Shown piece by piece: positions 26,981-35,604 of a stretch of DNA of 64,000 bases; positions within the stretch are counted from its first letter, which is position 1, and each line of letters begins with the position of its first letter. Position numbers and translations under genes: made by a program. The stretch comes from Cognatundibacterium luofuense (GTDB lineage Bacteria; Pseudomonadota; Gammaproteobacteria; Burkholderiales; Burkholderiaceae_D): assembly GCF_018139685.1 (NCBI RefSeq), contig NZ_JAGSPN010000001.1, positions 310,001-374,000 on the forward strand. Reading direction: 5' to 3'. The notes below the pieces were generated by a model. It was given only the letters and a program-made list of their open reading frames with translations, ran no database searches and was not told the origin of the DNA.

Positions 26981-27190
26981 ATGCATAGCTGGCAAATCGT
27001 ACGTATCGTGGCAGGTATTTTTATTCTGCTGAGTCTGGCACTGGGCTGGCACGGCAGCCCGCTGTTTCAGAGTGAATGGTGGCTGGCGTTTACCGCTTTC
27101 GTCGGTCTGAATTTATGGCAAAGCGGTTTTACCCGCTGGTGTCTGATGGAAACGCTGTTGCGTAAAGCGGGTATCCGTTCCGGTTGCTGA
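26981..27190 (+). CDS. DUF2892 small inner-membrane protein
   Basis: A 69-residue protein with two hydrophobic helices (about 6-24 and 30-45) and the conserved segment NLWQSGFTRWC. It matches the DUF2892 domain, which also forms the membrane part of the rhodanese YgaP. GGAG lies 6 bases before ATG 26981 and it follows the pump gene by 1 bp, so it is the third gene of the operon. A role in sulfur relay is suggested by the family only. Confidence 0.85.
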   Translation: MHSWQIVRIVAGIFILLSLALGWHGSPLFQSEWWLAFTAFVGLNLWQSGFTRWCLMETLLRKAGIRSGC

Positions 27191-27282
27191 GGCATTCCGG
27201 CGTCACCGGCATGTCTGTGACGTGTGCTGCACAGGTGTAGACTGTTAAAATGGGTTAACTCTGAATTTTCCCGCTTTTGTCT

Positions 27283-28569
27283 ATGTGTGCAGCACCGATT
27301 ACGGTTGATGTTCCGGTTGAACGTCTGTGTGTGGGCTTATATGTCCATCTGGACGTATCCTGGCTCGACCATTCATTTGCCCTCAACAGTTTCAAGATCA
27401 AGTCCGAAGATGACTTGCGGGCTTTGCGTCAGCTTGGTCTGAAAACGATACGTGTGAATCCCTCGCGCTCCGATTGCCGGCCTTTGCCTGCGCAAGCAGC
27501 TTCGGCAAGTGCGGATGAGGCGCAGCAACAGGTGGTGATTACCGAAGAAGAACGGCAAAAGATCGCAGAAAAACGGGCGCGGGTTGAGCGGCTGGTGCGC
27601 GAGCGCGAAGCGATTGCGAGTTGCGAAAAGCAAATAGTTAAAGCCGCCAGTACCCTGAAAGACATTACGCGCAATTTGTTTTCGCGTCCGAAAGAATCGG
27701 TGGCGCAGGCTGATAATCTGATTCAGCAAATGCTGGATTCGCTGCTGACCGACAAAGACATCGCGATCCATTTAATGAATGACAAAATCGCCGGTGAGGA
27801 AACCTATTACCATTCTCTGAATGTCAGTGTGCTGACCATGATGCTCGGTAAAGAACTGGGTTTGCAGGCACCGGATATTAAATTGCTGGGCATGGGCAGT
27901 TTGTTTCACGATATCGGGAAAATCGAAATTCCCGACCGTATTGTCAATAAAACATTTGAACTGACGCGGGCGGAGCAAAGTCTGTTGCAGCAGCATGTCA
28001 TGTACGGCCAGCAGATCGGACAGAAACTCGGTCTGGCCAAAGGTGTCATGGATATCATCACGCAACATCACGAATACGCAGACGGCACCGGTTATCCGCA
28101 GTTTTTACGCGCGGAAAAAATCGCACCGCTGGCACGTATCGTCGCGATCACCAATACCTACGACAATTTATGCAACCGTGCGAATCCGGTGGATTCTATG
28201 ACGCCGTATGAGGCGATGTCGTATATGTTTGCCCACATGCGTAAGCAATTCGATGCACCGGCACTGAATCTGTTTATCCGCTGCATGGGAATTTATCCGC
28301 CGGGAACCGTGGTGCAACTGAATGACGGTACGCTGGGCATGGTGATCGGTGTGAATTCCGGTAAACCGCTGCGCCCCAGCGTGCTGATCTATGATGCATC
28401 GGTGCCGAAGAACGAAGCGATTATTCTGGATCTGGAACATGATCCCGCCGTGGAAATTGTCGCCAGCCTCAAGCCGCGCCAACTGGCACCGGAAGTGTAT
28501 GAATACCTGAGTCCGCGCAAGCGTATGACCTATTTCTTCGATACAGAAAAACGAAACGGAACCCGATGA
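27283..28569 (+). CDS. HD-GYP cyclic-di-GMP phosphodiesterase with DUF3391
   Basis: A 428-residue cytoplasmic protein. An N-terminal DUF3391 domain (about 1-130, with LNSFKIKSEDDLRALRQLG) precedes an HD-GYP domain (about 155-350). His209-Asp210 (FHDIGK), a downstream HHE and GTGYP (268-272) are all present, so hydrolysis of cyclic-di-GMP is expected. ATG 27283 is chosen; a TTG two codons earlier is also possible, and neither has a strong ribosome site. Its stop overlaps the start of the malonate decarboxylase fusion gene by 4 bp, indicating coupling. Confidence 0.9.
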   Translation: MCAAPITVDVPVERLCVGLYVHLDVSWLDHSFALNSFKIKSEDDLRALRQLGLKTIRVNPSRSDCRPLPAQAASASADEAQQQVVITEEERQKIAEKRARVERLVREREAIASCEKQIVKAASTLKDITRNLFSRPKESVAQADNLIQQMLDSLLTDKDIAIHLMNDKIAGEETYYHSLNVSVLTMMLGKELGLQAPDIKLLGMGSLFHDIGKIEIPDRIVNKTFELTRAEQSLLQQHVMYGQQIGQKLGLAKGVMDIITQHHEYADGTGYPQFLRAEKIAPLARIVAITNTYDNLCNRANPVDSMTPYEAMSYMFAHMRKQFDAPALNLFIRCMGIYPPGTVVQLNDGTLGMVIGVNSGKPLRPSVLIYDASVPKNEAIILDLEHDPAVEIVASLKPRQLAPEVYEYLSPRKRMTYFFDTEKRNGTR

Positions 28570-30203
28570 GTACGCCGCTGTTGTCCGCAGACAGTCCGGC
28601 AGCACTGCAGCGCTGGCTGCCGGTGTGGGATCATTTGTGGCAATGGAAAACCTCGCAGACACAATGTAGTCCGCACTGGCCTGCAGAGCAGGGCAGCGCG
28701 CCGGACGGCGATGGCATCTGGCTTGGCCGCGCCAGTCTGGATGGCAAAAAAATATGGCTGGCGGTGCAGGATGGCAAGGTCACGGGCGGCGCGATCGGCG
28801 AAGTGCATGGTGCGCGTTTATGTGCGCTGCTGCAGCGGGCGCTGACTGACAAAGCCAATGCCGTGATGATCATTGCGGAATCCGGCGGTGTGCGTTTGCA
28901 GGAAGCCAACGCGGGACTGATTGCAGTCGCAGAGTGTATCGATGGTGTGCTGCGCTTACGTGCTGCGGGTATTCCGGTGCTGGTGCTGATTGATCAGGGG
29001 CGTGGCTGTTTCGGTGGTATGGGCTTAATCGCGGCGGCAGCAACACAGGTCTGGATGACGCCTGCTGCGCGCTGGGGTATGAGCGGTGCAGCAGTCATTG
29101 CACAGGCGCACGGCAATACGGAATTTGATCCCGAAGACAAAGCGCTGCATGCACGCACTCACGGTGCCTGGCATCGCAGCCAGTTGCATGAAGCGATACT
29201 GTTACCCGATCACGAACCCGCGACGCTGCGGCAACAAATTGCCGGATTGCTGGCGCAGCCTGTCAGTGAGGCAGGTGATTTTTTCACCTTACCGGTTTTG
29301 CGGCAGCGTCAACAGGCATTGTCTGAACGCTGGCAAGCAGGAAAATCCTGCACCGATGTGATCTCTTACTGGCAGTCACACAATCTTGCATTGCCAGCGA
29401 CGTGGCTACAGGAGCAAGCCCGCACCACCACTGCCGCAGAACCCGAAGCAGTGAAGATCAGCGCTTTACAGCAGCAAGTGTCAGACCAACTGGCAATCAA
29501 CGATGATGTGCAGATCAGTCCGTATGGTTTTGTCATCGGGCAATGGCAAAGCCGTTATCGCTGGCAGGTCATCGGCACGGCGGGCGGTGCGGAATCCGGC
29601 ACGGCCCTGGTGCTGGCGCAGGCAGCGGCCTGTATGCAGGCATTGCAGGAACCGGTGGATGCGGTGCTGCTGCTGATCAGCACCTGCGGTCAGCGTCTGC
29701 GTTATCAGGAAGAAATGCTGAGTCTGCATCAGGTCATGCTACATTTGTCGGCTTGTCTGTTTGCATTACGTCAGGCGGGCAAGCCGGTACTGGGGCTGGT
29801 CTGCGATCAGGCTACTGCCAGTGCGCTTGTTACTGGCGGCATGCAATGCGATGCACTGTGGGCATTGCCGCAGGCCAGCATACGAGTGATGTCGCCAGAG
29901 GCAATCGCGCAAGTGACCGGCAGCTCTGTGCAGCCGGATACCGCGATGCTGGCACAGACTGCGCAGGCGCACTGGCAAACCGGTGCGTTACATCATCTGT
30001 GTGATTTGCCGGACCGTGCAATGCTGGATGACTGGGCTACGGAATTACTGCAACAACAACGGACAAATACATGTTTACCATTACTGGATCAGCGCAATCT
30101 GCTGGGCTGGCAGCGGCAAGGCCGTACAGCCGCATATCCGGTGATGCAGGCATTACAAGCTGTAAATCCGCGCAGTCCGGATTTACAACCGGAGGCGGTC
30201 TGA
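28566..30203 (+). CDS. mdcDE: Malonate decarboxylase beta-gamma fusion
   Basis: A 545-residue protein joining the two carboxyl-transfer subunits of biotin-independent malonate decarboxylase. Residues about 35-285 match the beta subunit (MdcD), with SGGVRLQEAN (106-115) and the oxyanion-type GCFGGM near 147-152. Residues about 310-530 match the gamma subunit (MdcE). Together they decarboxylate malonyl-ACP to acetyl-ACP. They are usually two genes in mdcABCDEGH clusters. The alpha (mdcA), ACP (mdcC) and triphosphoribosyl-dephospho-CoA synthase (mdcB) genes are not in this window. The ATG overlaps the HD-GYP stop. Confidence 0.8.
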   Translation: MSTPLLSADSPAALQRWLPVWDHLWQWKTSQTQCSPHWPAEQGSAPDGDGIWLGRASLDGKKIWLAVQDGKVTGGAIGEVHGARLCALLQRALTDKANAVMIIAESGGVRLQEANAGLIAVAECIDGVLRLRAAGIPVLVLIDQGRGCFGGMGLIAAAATQVWMTPAARWGMSGAAVIAQAHGNTEFDPEDKALHARTHGAWHRSQLHEAILLPDHEPATLRQQIAGLLAQPVSEAGDFFTLPVLRQRQQALSERWQAGKSCTDVISYWQSHNLALPATWLQEQARTTTAAEPEAVKISALQQQVSDQLAINDDVQISPYGFVIGQWQSRYRWQVIGTAGGAESGTALVLAQAAACMQALQEPVDAVLLLISTCGQRLRYQEEMLSLHQVMLHLSACLFALRQAGKPVLGLVCDQATASALVTGGMQCDALWALPQASIRVMSPEAIAQVTGSSVQPDTAMLAQTAQAHWQTGALHHLCDLPDRAMLDDWATELLQQQRTNTCLPLLDQRNLLGWQRQGRTAAYPVMQALQAVNPRSPDLQPEAV

Positions 30204-30204
30204 C

Positions 30205-30888
30205 ATGGATCTCTTGTTTCAGCGTCATGATCTGGTCTGGCTATCGACGCAGGGCTGGGAGCAAATTCGACCACAGATTCCGCTGGCCTGGCACAGCGAA
30301 AGTCTGCGCTGGCAATACGGCGACTGGCCACTGGTAGTGACGCGTCGCGATCACCATTTACCATCTGAGCAATTGAATCTGGGGCTGGTGTTTTTACAGC
30401 CCGATGGCAGCACACAAGCTTGCCGCGTCGCGGTATCCAGCCATCACATTACCGGCCACCAGCCATGTCTGGCGCTGCATTCCATCCTCAGTCATGTACT
30501 GCCTGAATGGCAGCCGGGTTTGCAAGCTTTGCATCAGGCCGGACGCGAAGCCGGTATCACTTTCCGGGTCTATGGTCTGGCGGCATGGCAATTTCTGACC
30601 GGCTTATCTTATCTGCAGCCGGATACCGAAATCCGGCTGTTGTTCCGTCCGCAGGATCAGGAACATCTGGTATCCGGCCTCACGATTCTGCGCCATTTTT
30701 CCAACAGCTTGCCATTGCGCGGGGAAATCGTGTTTCCCGGTGGCGCAGCAGTTTCGTGGCGCGAGTGGCTGATTTCTGACACAGTTGCAGAGAGTCTGCA
30801 TAGTCAGAAGATTCTAATGAAAGCTTTTCGACAGCAAAAACTGGTATCTAGATACTCGTTGCTGCAATTACTAAAGTCTGCGCAGTAA
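30205..30888 (+). CDS. mdcG: Malonate decarboxylase holo-[ACP] synthase (phosphoribosyl-dephospho-CoA transferase)
   Basis: A 227-residue nucleotidyltransferase-type enzyme that attaches the 2'-(5''-triphosphoribosyl)-3'-dephospho-CoA group to the malonate decarboxylase ACP. The N-terminal RHDLVWL...W and TRRDHH (46-51) segments and the internal FRVYGLAAWQFLTGLSYL are family-typical. ATG 30205 follows GGAGGCGG and starts 1 bp after the mdcDE stop, so the two genes are coupled. Its acceptor protein, MdcC, is not encoded nearby. Confidence 0.85.
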   Translation: MDLLFQRHDLVWLSTQGWEQIRPQIPLAWHSESLRWQYGDWPLVVTRRDHHLPSEQLNLGLVFLQPDGSTQACRVAVSSHHITGHQPCLALHSILSHVLPEWQPGLQALHQAGREAGITFRVYGLAAWQFLTGLSYLQPDTEIRLLFRPQDQEHLVSGLTILRHFSNSLPLRGEIVFPGGAAVSWREWLISDTVAESLHSQKILMKAFRQQKLVSRYSLLQLLKSAQ

Positions 30889-30910
30889 ACGCCTTATTAA
30901 TAAGGCGTTT
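30887..30910 (+). terminator. Perfect 24-bp palindrome after mdcG
   Basis: AAACGCCTTATT (30887-30898) is followed by its exact reverse complement, overlapping the mdcG stop. As RNA it can fold with a TTAA loop. The T-run is short, so it is a weak terminator at best. Confidence 0.6.
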
Positions 30911-31113
30911 ATCATTCCACTCGGAAACAGTGTCGTTAAAGTGGTATTGCTTCTTGGCTATATTGTGCAGATTTTGCGCTGAACCATGTGGATTTAACAA
31001 GCTCTGACAATTGCGCTGATTGCAGCACTTTCTTTCTTAATACAGGTGTTTACAATGCCTGCAGTGGCATATCGCCGTGGCACTGCCGGTATCATTGAAA
31101 GTGAGGTCTGCTG

Positions 31114-31527
31114 ATGAATTCTCTGAGTATCGCCCTGGTTGGCGCACAATTATCTGCTTCCAACGGCTCCGCACAGCAGACTGAATACGGTTTGCCGCTG
31201 CGCGCAGACTGGCGTGGCTTTCTGCATTATCTGGGACTTGCGAAAGGCAGTCGCATTTTGCTGACGCTGGAAACCCCTGAGCTGACGCCATTGCTGCAAG
31301 TGGTGCTGCAGGCTGCTGGCATGCAGGTCAAAGTGTTACCGTGGAGCGAGCAATGCTTGCAACCGGGTGATGTGTGGTGCAAAGAGGTTGAAGATTTCGA
31401 TCCTGACTGGTGTTTTCTGACATCCGCACTGTACCTTGAACTACCGTTTTCCTACTGGGGCCGGGTTTGCTGGGAGCAGGATCTGCGCTGGCAGCTGGAA
31501 GAATTTTCGCTTGAGCAGGCTGCATAA
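31114..31527 (+). CDS. Hypothetical protein (137 aa)
   Basis: A soluble protein of 137 residues with no recognised motif. It is tryptophan- and cysteine-containing in its second half (WCKEVEDFDPDWCFL, YWGRVCWEQDLRWQLEEF), with an acidic C-terminus. GAGG lies 9-12 bases before ATG 31114. It is 225 bp downstream of mdcG and ahead of a terminator shared with lipA. It is not an ACP (no DSL serine motif). The function is unknown. Confidence 0.7.
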   Translation: MNSLSIALVGAQLSASNGSAQQTEYGLPLRADWRGFLHYLGLAKGSRILLTLETPELTPLLQVVLQAAGMQVKVLPWSEQCLQPGDVWCKEVEDFDPDWCFLTSALYLELPFSYWGRVCWEQDLRWQLEEFSLEQAA

Positions 31528-31581
31528 AAGTCAGGATACAGCCTGTACACAGCCTGCATTAATGTAACTGTGTTACTGAAT

Positions 31582-31609
31582 AAAAAACCCGCTGTGAAGC
31601 GGGTTTTTT
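31582..31609. terminator. Bidirectional terminator between the 137-aa gene and lipA
   Basis: AAAAAACCCGC and GCGGGTTTTTT form an 11-bp stem with a 6-base loop. T-runs on both strands serve the two convergent genes. Confidence 0.95.
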
Positions 31610-31630
31610 GTTGCAGAGCCGGATGGCAGA

Positions 31631-32614
31631 TTAAGCAGTCACGCCGTGTGCCTGCTGATCTGCGTGGTAGCTGGAACGAACCATCGCACCGACTGCCGCA
31701 TGCGCGAAGCCCATTTTGTACGCTTCTTCTTCATACATTTTGAAGGTGTCAGGATGTACGTAGCGGCGCACCGGCAAGTGATGGTTACTTGGTGCCAGAT
31801 ACTGACCAATCGTGATCATATCGACATTGTGAGCGCGCATGTCACGCATCACTTGCAGCACTTCTTCGTCGGTTTCACCCAGACCAACCATGATGCCGGA
31901 TTTGGTTGGTACGTCCGGATGCTGTTCTTTGAAGCGTTTCAGCAGGCTCAGCGAATATTCGTAATCGGAACCCGGGCGTGCTTCTTTGTACAGACGCGGT
32001 GCGGTTTCCAGATTGTGATTCATCACATCCGGTGGTGCGGCATTCAGAATTTCCAGCGCGCGGTCCATACGGCCACGGAAGTCCGGTGTCAGGATTTCGA
32101 TCTGTGTACTTGGCGACAGTTCGCGGATCTGACGGATACATTCCACAAAGTGACCGGCACCGCCGTCACGCAGATCATCACGGTCGACGGAAGTAATCAC
32201 CACGTATTTGAGTTTCAGTTCGGCGATGGTGCGTGCCAGATTACCCGGCTCGTTTTCATCCAGCGGATCAGGGCGGCCGTGACCAACGTCGCAGAACGGG
32301 CAGCGGCGGGTACATTTGTCGCCCATGATCATGAAGGTGGCCGTACCTTTACCGAAGCATTCACCGATGTTCGGGCAGGTGGCTTCTTCACAGACGGTAA
32401 CCAGTTTGTTGGAACGCAGAATGTCTTTGATTTCGTAGAAGCGCGTGGTTGGCGAACCGGCTTTGACGCGAATCCAGTCCGGTTTCGGCAAACGTTCTGC
32501 CGGGACGATTTTGATCGGGATACGCGATGTTTTATTTGCGCCCTTTTGTTTCTCGGTCGGATCGTAAGCCGCTGCTGCGGTATCGCCAGTGCCAGGTGTT
32601 TGTTCAGTAGTCAT
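31631..32614 (-). CDS. lipA: Lipoyl synthase
   Basis: A 327-residue radical-SAM enzyme that inserts two sulfurs into protein-bound octanoate to make lipoate. The auxiliary 4Fe-4S cluster ligands are Cys75, Cys80 and Cys86 ([12 protein letters not shown]), and the radical-SAM cluster ligands are Cys101, Cys105 and Cys108 (CTRRCPFC). The fourth auxiliary ligand, serine, is in the C-terminal RSS (313-315). ATG 32614 has AAGGG upstream; the frame is open further but lacks homology. It is 22 bp downstream of lipB. Confidence 0.97.
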   Translation of the reverse strand: MTTEQTPGTGDTAAAAYDPTEKQKGANKTSRIPIKIVPAERLPKPDWIRVKAGSPTTRFYEIKDILRSNKLVTVCEEATCPNIGECFGKGTATFMIMGDKCTRRCPFCDVGHGRPDPLDENEPGNLARTIAELKLKYVVITSVDRDDLRDGGAGHFVECIRQIRELSPSTQIEILTPDFRGRMDRALEILNAAPPDVMNHNLETAPRLYKEARPGSDYEYSLSLLKRFKEQHPDVPTKSGIMVGLGETDEEVLQVMRDMRAHNVDMITIGQYLAPSNHHLPVRRYVHPDTFKMYEEEAYKMGFAHAAVGAMVRSSYHADQQAHGVTA

Positions 32615-32636
32615 GGTGCGAAACCCTTTTTCAGAG

Positions 32637-33314
32637 TCAGGTAAGGTCAGCCGGAACTGACAACAGTTCATGTAATCGTTGTGCAAGCGCTTGCTGGACA
32701 TCGGCCAGCGCAGCGGTCACGCCCAGTGTTTTCATATCGATGGTTTCCATACCGGCGTAACCGCAAGGGTTAATCCAGCTGAAAGGTGCCAGATCCATAT
32801 CCACATTCAGCGAAACGCCGTGATAGGTACAGCCGTTGCCGCGTACTTTCAGACCCAGCGCGGCGATTTTTGCGCCTTTGTGCGAGCCGTCGCTGAGGTA
32901 GATGCCGGGCGCGCCTTCTTTGCGCTCTCCGTGAATCTGCCAGCGGGCAAGAGTGTCGATCACTGCCTGTTCGATTTTGTGCACGAATTCGCGTGCATAC
33001 AGGCGGGCTTTCGGATGGCTGCGGCGCAAATCCATCATCAGATAAATGACGACCTGACCGGGACCATGATATGTCACTTCGCCGCCGCGATCGGTCTGCA
33101 CCACAGGAATGCCATTCGGATTCAGCACGTGGCCGACGTCGGCGCCCAGTCCCAGTGTATAGACGGGCGGATGTTCAACAATCCAGAATTCATTCGGGGT
33201 GTCAGCGGTGCGGGCATCGGTAAATGCGCGCATAGCATCAAAGCTCTGCTGGTAGTCTTCCAGACCACGGTGCAGGATGCGTAACGACGGGGAAGGGGTG
33301 AGAACGGCTTGCAT
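32637..33314 (-). CDS. lipB: Octanoyl-[ACP]:protein N-octanoyltransferase
   Basis: A 225-residue transferase that moves octanoate from ACP onto lipoyl domains, the step before LipA. Seen are [12 protein letters not shown] (76-87), the catalytic Lys149 in KGAKIAALG and the acyl-accepting Cys184 in INPCGYAG. The family length is usual. The ribosome site before ATG 33314 is weak. An unusually long gap of 381 bp separates it from ybeD upstream. Confidence 0.96.
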   Translation of the reverse strand: MQAVLTPSPSLRILHRGLEDYQQSFDAMRAFTDARTADTPNEFWIVEHPPVYTLGLGADVGHVLNPNGIPVVQTDRGGEVTYHGPGQVVIYLMMDLRRSHPKARLYAREFVHKIEQAVIDTLARWQIHGERKEGAPGIYLSDGSHKGAKIAALGLKVRGNGCTYHGVSLNVDMDLAPFSWINPCGYAGMETIDMKTLGVTAALADVQQALAQRLHELLSVPADLT

Positions 33315-33597
33315 AGTCTGCTAGTGTAACATTTTGCGTCGTGGCTCAGGCGGCTGCATTGCACGTTTTTTGCGCAGGAAGCGGCGTAAAAGCGGGGATT
33401 TCCGTGAAAAGCAGGATTTTTGCCGAACATTGCGGTGAAAATCTGCGCTCTGACCAAAGACAGCGGGTGATTTTCAGGGAAATCACCGCAGTTTGTAGCG
33501 AAAATCAGCGTCTGAGCGCAGGAAAATTTACCAGTCTGCGCAGGTCTGATTCGCCCCGGAACAATCTGAAATCAACCCGAAATCAAGCTGAAAACAG

Positions 33598-33611
33598 ATA
33601 CCCCCCCGTAT
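33598..33611. promoter_or_regulatory. C-run inverted element 1 (CsoR/RcnR/FrmR operator-like)
   Basis: ATACCCCCCCGTAT has ATAC/GTAT ends around a C-run. It resembles operators bound by CsoR-family repressors, which favour TACCCCC/GGGGGTA half-sites. No csoR-family gene is nearby. Confidence 0.35.
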
Positions 33612-33659
33612 TTTTCAGAAAATTGCCCTGTTGTCGGCGTCAACACTGGGGCTTTTCAG

Positions 33660-33675
33660 ATACCCCCGGGGGTAT
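33660..33675. promoter_or_regulatory. C-run palindrome 2 (CsoR/RcnR/FrmR operator-like)
   Basis: ATACCCCCGGGGGTAT is a perfect 16-bp palindrome, 49 bp beyond element 1. Both are preceded by a CAG trinucleotide, suggesting duplication of a site. Confidence 0.45.
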
Positions 33676-33695
33676 ATTTGAGACCAAAAAGCGGC

Positions 33696-33977
33696 TTACA
33701 GCACTACTTTGACCATAGGATGGCCGGACAACGCGCGGTACAGGTTATCCAGCTGTTCGCGGCTGGTGGCGGTCACAGTGGCGGTCAGCGACAGATACGT
33801 GCCTTTGCTGGAAGCGCGCATATCCATTTTGCCGGCATGAAAGCCCGGATCGTGCAGCACGATCAGTTCGACGATAGTCTGGGCAAAGTTGTCATGCATG
33901 ACGCCCATGATTTTGATCGGAAATTCGCTCGGATACTCGATCAGGCTGTCTTCCGGTGGGATAGGTTTGATGTCCAT
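33696..33977 (-). CDS. ybeD: YbeD/DUF493 family protein
   Basis: A 93-residue ACT-like domain protein. The opening YPSEFPIKIMG and the central ASSKGTYLSLTATVTATSREQL are family hallmarks. YbeD proteins sit next to lipoate genes in many proteobacteria, and a regulatory role in lipoate or sensing has been suggested but not proven. It lies between dat and lipB as in other Burkholderiales. Confidence 0.92.
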   Translation of the reverse strand: MDIKPIPPEDSLIEYPSEFPIKIMGVMHDNFAQTIVELIVLHDPGFHAGKMDMRASSKGTYLSLTATVTATSREQLDNLYRALSGHPMVKVVL

Positions 33978-34046
33978 GATAATTCCAGTTCAGTTCAGGC
34001 CACCGCGTCCGGCTGTGGCCTGCTGGCATCACAGACTGGCGGGTGT

Positions 34047-34892
34047 TCAGGCGTGTTTGGCGGCCTGGTAAGCGGCGTATAACTGCTGGTAAATGGGGCC
34101 GGGTGCGCCATTTCCAATAGTCTGCGCATCCAGCCGGACCACCGGGAGAATTTCTTTGGTTGCGGAGCTGATCATCAGCTCATCTGCCGCAAAAACTTCT
34201 TCTTTCGTTATTTTACGCGATTCAAACGGAATACCGTGCTGTTCACACAGTTCCTGCAGCAAGCCGTAACGGATGCCTTCGAGGATCAGATGATCTTTCG
34301 GCGGGCCCATGATCACGCCATTTTTAACCACCCAGACATTCGACGACGAACCTTCGGTCAGCCAGCCATCGCGGAACTGTATGCTTTCCGTTACGCCGGA
34401 TTCTGCCGCGTGCTGGGCTGCCAGCACGTTGCCGAGCAGGGAAATTGATTTGATTTCGCAATGCAGCCAGCGGCGGTCTTCCATCGTGACACAAGCCACA
34501 CCATCGGCGCGGACTTGCGCAGAAGGCAGTACCAGCGGATTGGTCATGATAAACACCGTCGGTGTCACTTCTTTCGGAAATGCATGCGCACGTTTGGCAA
34601 CGCCGCGCGTCACTTGCAGATACACCATCTGATCATCAGAAGGATGCGCATCCATCACTTTCTGAATCAGCGTCATCCATGTTTCTTCTGAGTGAGGATT
34701 CGGAATACCGATCGCGTCCAGACTGCGGAACAGGCGCGCCATATGCTGCTTCGCGCGGAACATGTTGCGGCCATACACCGGAATTACTTCGTAAATGCCA
34801 TCACCGAAAATAAAACCGCGATCCAGCACCGGAATGCGGGCTTCCGACAAAGATTGAAATTCACCGTTCAGATAAACAAGCGCGTCGTGCAT
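34047..34892 (-). CDS. D-amino acid aminotransferase (fold-type IV PLP enzyme)
   Basis: A 281-residue class-IV aminotransferase, D-alanine aminotransferase type. The PLP lysine is Lys148 (CEIKSISLLGNVLA), and RGVAKRAH (96-103) binds the substrate carboxylate in D-amino-acid enzymes. ILEGIRYGLL and TKEEVFAADELMISSATKE are also family-typical. It interconverts D-amino acids and 2-oxo acids, for example D-Ala and D-Glu for the cell wall. The frame is open 69 codons further upstream, but ATG 34892 begins the homologous MHDALVYLNGEF. Confidence 0.92.
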   Translation of the reverse strand: MHDALVYLNGEFQSLSEARIPVLDRGFIFGDGIYEVIPVYGRNMFRAKQHMARLFRSLDAIGIPNPHSEETWMTLIQKVMDAHPSDDQMVYLQVTRGVAKRAHAFPKEVTPTVFIMTNPLVLPSAQVRADGVACVTMEDRRWLHCEIKSISLLGNVLAAQHAAESGVTESIQFRDGWLTEGSSSNVWVVKNGVIMGPPKDHLILEGIRYGLLQELCEQHGIPFESRKITKEEVFAADELMISSATKEILPVVRLDAQTIGNGAPGPIYQQLYAAYQAAKHA

Positions 34893-35183
34893 AGCATTCT
34901 CACAAAAGATCAGAAAAACCGACAAAACCGGCTGATCGTTGACGCAACAACGCGGCACTGACAGCGGCAGGGATGAGAAGGATTCTTGCACAATTCTGCA
35001 GCCATGCTTATGCAAAGTATGCATGCAGGAATAGGGCTGAGTTATGCGTGACAGCGGAAAAGCGGATTGCGCAGCAGCGCGGAGACGGATGGCGCTCATG
35101 CCAGAATTGCATAAGCACCGGAATCAGGCTGCAAAAAAGGCCGGAAAAAAGCCGGAAAAAAACCTGAAGCAGCCTGAAACAGA
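34893..35183. other. Intergenic region with swapped inverted repeats and phased A-tracts
   Basis: CAATTCTG (near 34989) and GCTTATGCA (near 35005) are each complementary to parts of CAGAATTGCATAAGC (near 35103-35117), in swapped order. After these, GCCGGAAAAAA-type motifs repeat about every 10-11 bp up to 35180. No gene is supported. Confidence 0.4.
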
Positions 35184-35570
35184 TCACGCGGATGCGGTCG
35201 TGACGGTTTGCCAGTCCGCCAGTTGCAGACGGCGTTTGCGCAGCGCATAGATCAGCGCCATGCTGACACCGAAGAACACACCGGCGAAGACCGTGGCGAT
35301 GATGCCGGGTGCACGGATGGTTGGTGACACCAGATGGATAATCTGCATCAGCGACGACCAGAAAATACCAAAGTACAGCGCGTGACCAATCGCCAGCCGG
35401 TACGCGGGAACGAAATGCGGTGGCCTGACCATCACACCGGCTTTCCACAACAGACGGAAAATGGCCGGTGCAGCATCTGCCTCACTGACCCCGCGCTGCT
35501 GCAAATACTGCAGGGCTTTCTGATGGGATGCCGGTAAGGCAGCCCACGGATTCTGAACGTTGGTATTCAT
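35184..35570 (-). CDS. DUF6404-type small membrane protein
   Basis: A 128-residue protein with a soluble N-terminal helical part (about 1-55) and two hydrophobic segments (about 62-82 and 88-110). The segment KALQYLQQRGV...APAIFRLLWKAG and the central RPPHF resemble the DUF6404 family of unknown function. GGAG lies 10-13 bases before ATG 35570. It follows the PhnA-like gene by 34 bp in the same direction. Confidence 0.7.
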   Translation of the reverse strand: MNTNVQNPWAALPASHQKALQYLQQRGVSEADAAPAIFRLLWKAGVMVRPPHFVPAYRLAIGHALYFGIFWSSLMQIIHLVSPTIRAPGIIATVFAGVFFGVSMALIYALRKRRLQLADWQTVTTASA

Positions 35571-35604
35571 ATGCAGTCTCCGTGCGGAGCGTTAAGCCGG
35601 CGGA

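Larger units (their letters stand above)
33315..33695. other. 381-bp intergenic region upstream of lipB with palindromes
   Basis: The interval contains an 8-bp hairpin GGTGATTT/AAATCACC (near 33465-33486). It also has YGAAAT motifs about 11 bp apart (33565-33597) and two ATAC5-7-type palindromes (33598-33611 and 33660-33675) described separately. No gene is supported. Confidence 0.5.

Noticed and set aside
30887-30910. 24-bp palindrome as an operator
   Set aside because: It overlaps the mdcG stop codon and best fits a weak terminator.
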